From Kolteria novifilia (lineage in GTDB: Bacteria > Planctomycetota > Planctomycetia > Kolteriales > Kolteriaceae), in the NCBI GenBank assembly GCA_007748055.1, contig CP036279.1, positions 6,014,001 to 6,078,000 on the forward strand: a stretch of DNA of 64,000 bases, written 5' to 3'. Shown here one piece after another: positions 62,898-64,000 of the stretch (position 1 is its first letter; the number at the start of each line of letters is the position of its first letter). The notes below the pieces were generated by a model. The model made no database searches. It was not told the DNA's origin and saw nothing but the letters and a program-made list of their open reading frames with translations. The position numbers and the translations under genes were made by a program.

Positions 62898-63548
62898 ATG
62901 ACGATGACGATCGTGGTCTTCTTGAAGTACCCCGCCCCTGGGCGTTGCAAGACCCGGCTCGCGGCGAGCATCGGCCCCGAAGCCGCCGCCGAACTCTATC
63001 GTGAGTGGATCGCGCTCGTGCTGGGCCAATTGCAGGAGTTTCGCGGCGAAGGGCGACTCCTTGGGTACTGTGACGGAGCTCCCGTGGAAGACTTCGCTCC
63101 CTGGAAGGACCTCGTCGATGGTTGGTGGGTGCAACCGGAAGGCCCGCTCGATCGCCGCCTCGATGCCGCCTTTCGCCAAGGGCATCACGATTCAGCGAGG
63201 GTCATCGCCCTTGGGAGCGACTGCCTCGACATCGACGCGTCCCTCGTCCGCGCGGGGTTCGACGCGCTGGCGACGCACGATGTCGTCCTGGGCCCGGCAT
63301 TCGACGGGGGCTACTACCTCGTCGGCACCAGCCGCCATCTTCCCGGCCTCTTCGACGACGTCCGTTGGTCGTGCGCCGACACCCTCGCCGACCAGCGCAA
63401 ACGCTGCCAAGACAACGACTGGTCGCACACCCTACTCTCCCCCCGGGGAGACATCGACACCTGGGACGACTGGCGGGCCTACTGCGAGCGACGCGGGATC
63501 GAGCCCGCGCCCTCGTCGTTTCGCGGCTCTCCGCCTCCCTCCCCATAG
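62898..63548 (+). CDS. TIGR04282-type (DUF2064) glycosyltransferase-like protein
   Basis: 216 residues from the ATG at 62898, where the family start 'TIVVFLKYPAPGRCKTRLA' begins; the frame is open from 62838. GT-A-like fold: 'ALGSDCLDIDASLVRAGFDAL' (metal-binding GSDxP-like motif with Cys instead of Pro) and 'LGPAFDGGYYLVG'. Relatives occur in arsenosugar-type clusters and many other settings, so the substrate is unknown. A proline-rich tail ends in 'SPPPSP'. Confidence 0.86.
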   Translation: MTMTIVVFLKYPAPGRCKTRLAASIGPEAAAELYREWIALVLGQLQEFRGEGRLLGYCDGAPVEDFAPWKDLVDGWWVQPEGPLDRRLDAAFRQGHHDSARVIALGSDCLDIDASLVRAGFDALATHDVVLGPAFDGGYYLVGTSRHLPGLFDDVRWSCADTLADQRKRCQDNDWSHTLLSPRGDIDTWDDWRAYCERRGIEPAPSSFRGSPPPSP

Positions 63549-64000
63549 CCAGGCCTATTGCCCAAAGCGAGCAACGCTCGCCGCGCCTGGCGCCAGCAGC
63601 CCGTCGGTCTATTCGCGGCCGGCTAGCTCGATGAGTCAGGGATTCCTCACTTCTCCTTGGGGAGAGGTCGGCGAGCGAAGCAAGACGGGTGAGCGAGACT
63701 CCGGCTCGGAGAAACAAGGGTGATTCACGAAGACGAATCCCCGCACCTCCCCCCCTCTCCCCCACGGGGAACAATTGGTTACCTCTCCCACCGAGAGTGG
63801 GGAACGCTACCGTGATTCTGGTCAGGCAATGGCCTGACGTACCTGTTAGGTGAACGCTCGGTCGCTGTCAACGATCGGCATGTAGGAACCAATCGTGGGC
63901 AGCGAACGTTGAGAATCCCCAATCACGTCGGCTTTCAACAAACCTGTTGTGATGGGAGAGCACCCTCATTAGACTTGGCGGCGGGGGGTGTGCTAGCGGC
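63549..64000. repeat. Terminal repeat-rich region
   Basis: Contains a lone copy of the candidate MITE end (AGCAGCCCGTCGGTCTATTC, 63595), a family C composite (63645-63775) matching 44235-44372, and a family B palindrome GTCAGGC/GCCTGAC (about 63812-63830). No gene is supported to the window edge. Confidence 0.75.

Overview
The window looks like a planctomycete chromosome segment. The lineage signals are three DUF1559 prepilin-leader proteins, two of them in tandem, several small lipoproteins, a truncated copy of a giant secreted protein carrying the 'EGLDERAVPA' segment, a sigma-70 factor with an excisionase-type DNA-binding domain, BatA and TadG-like von Willebrand proteins, and high GC content. 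No rRNA or tRNA gene and no CRISPR array was recognised. The genus cannot be settled from this stretch.

Layout: 1-5.3 kb holds the end of a PQQ-propeller protein, a membrane protein, a zinc-ribbon protein, ilvD and a secreted STN-domain protein. 5.5-8.0 kb holds purC and a long isocitrate dehydrogenase whose stop codon sits in a tandem repeat. 8.0-9.1 kb is non-coding minisatellite. 9.1-16.5 kb holds a TadG/vWA protein, ispE-spoVG, an orphan adenine methyltransferase and a TGS-domain GTPase. 16.9-24.7 kb is a housekeeping run on one strand: rplY-pth-rpsF-ssb-rplI, then dnaB, rsgA, flbD and two FliL-like genes. 24.8-33.4 kb holds a ferritin-like protein, a HEAT-repeat protein, a DUF1559 protein, BatA, manA and two overlapping lipoproteins. 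33.4-36.0 kb is an AT-richer insert: a standalone ParA gene split by an ISL3-family element with an 8-bp target duplication. 36.2-54 kb holds a pseudouridine synthase, a PilZ protein, a ketoacyl synthase, a phosphomannomutase, purN, a TPR protein, a metallophosphoesterase, glgC with a GT-C-like membrane protein, and proS, with repeat-filled gaps of up to 0.9 kb between them. 54-64 kb holds inositol-phosphate synthase, two hsp20 genes behind a sigma-54-type promoter, the DUF1559 pair, the sigma factor and a TIGR04282-type transferase.

The most unusual feature is the intergenic DNA. At least six unrelated palindromic repeat families occur in many copies, often touching the 3' ends of genes. In several of them a tandem array is built from units whose right arm is cut short or missing, and only the last unit completes the hairpin. 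This architecture recurs in arrays with 21-, 30-, 33- and 36-bp units of unrelated sequence. Repeat sequence supplies or touches the stop codons of icd, purN, proS, the TPR gene and a lipoprotein gene, and it lies in frame inside the methyltransferase. This points to one sequence-independent expansion process acting on hairpins at gene ends.
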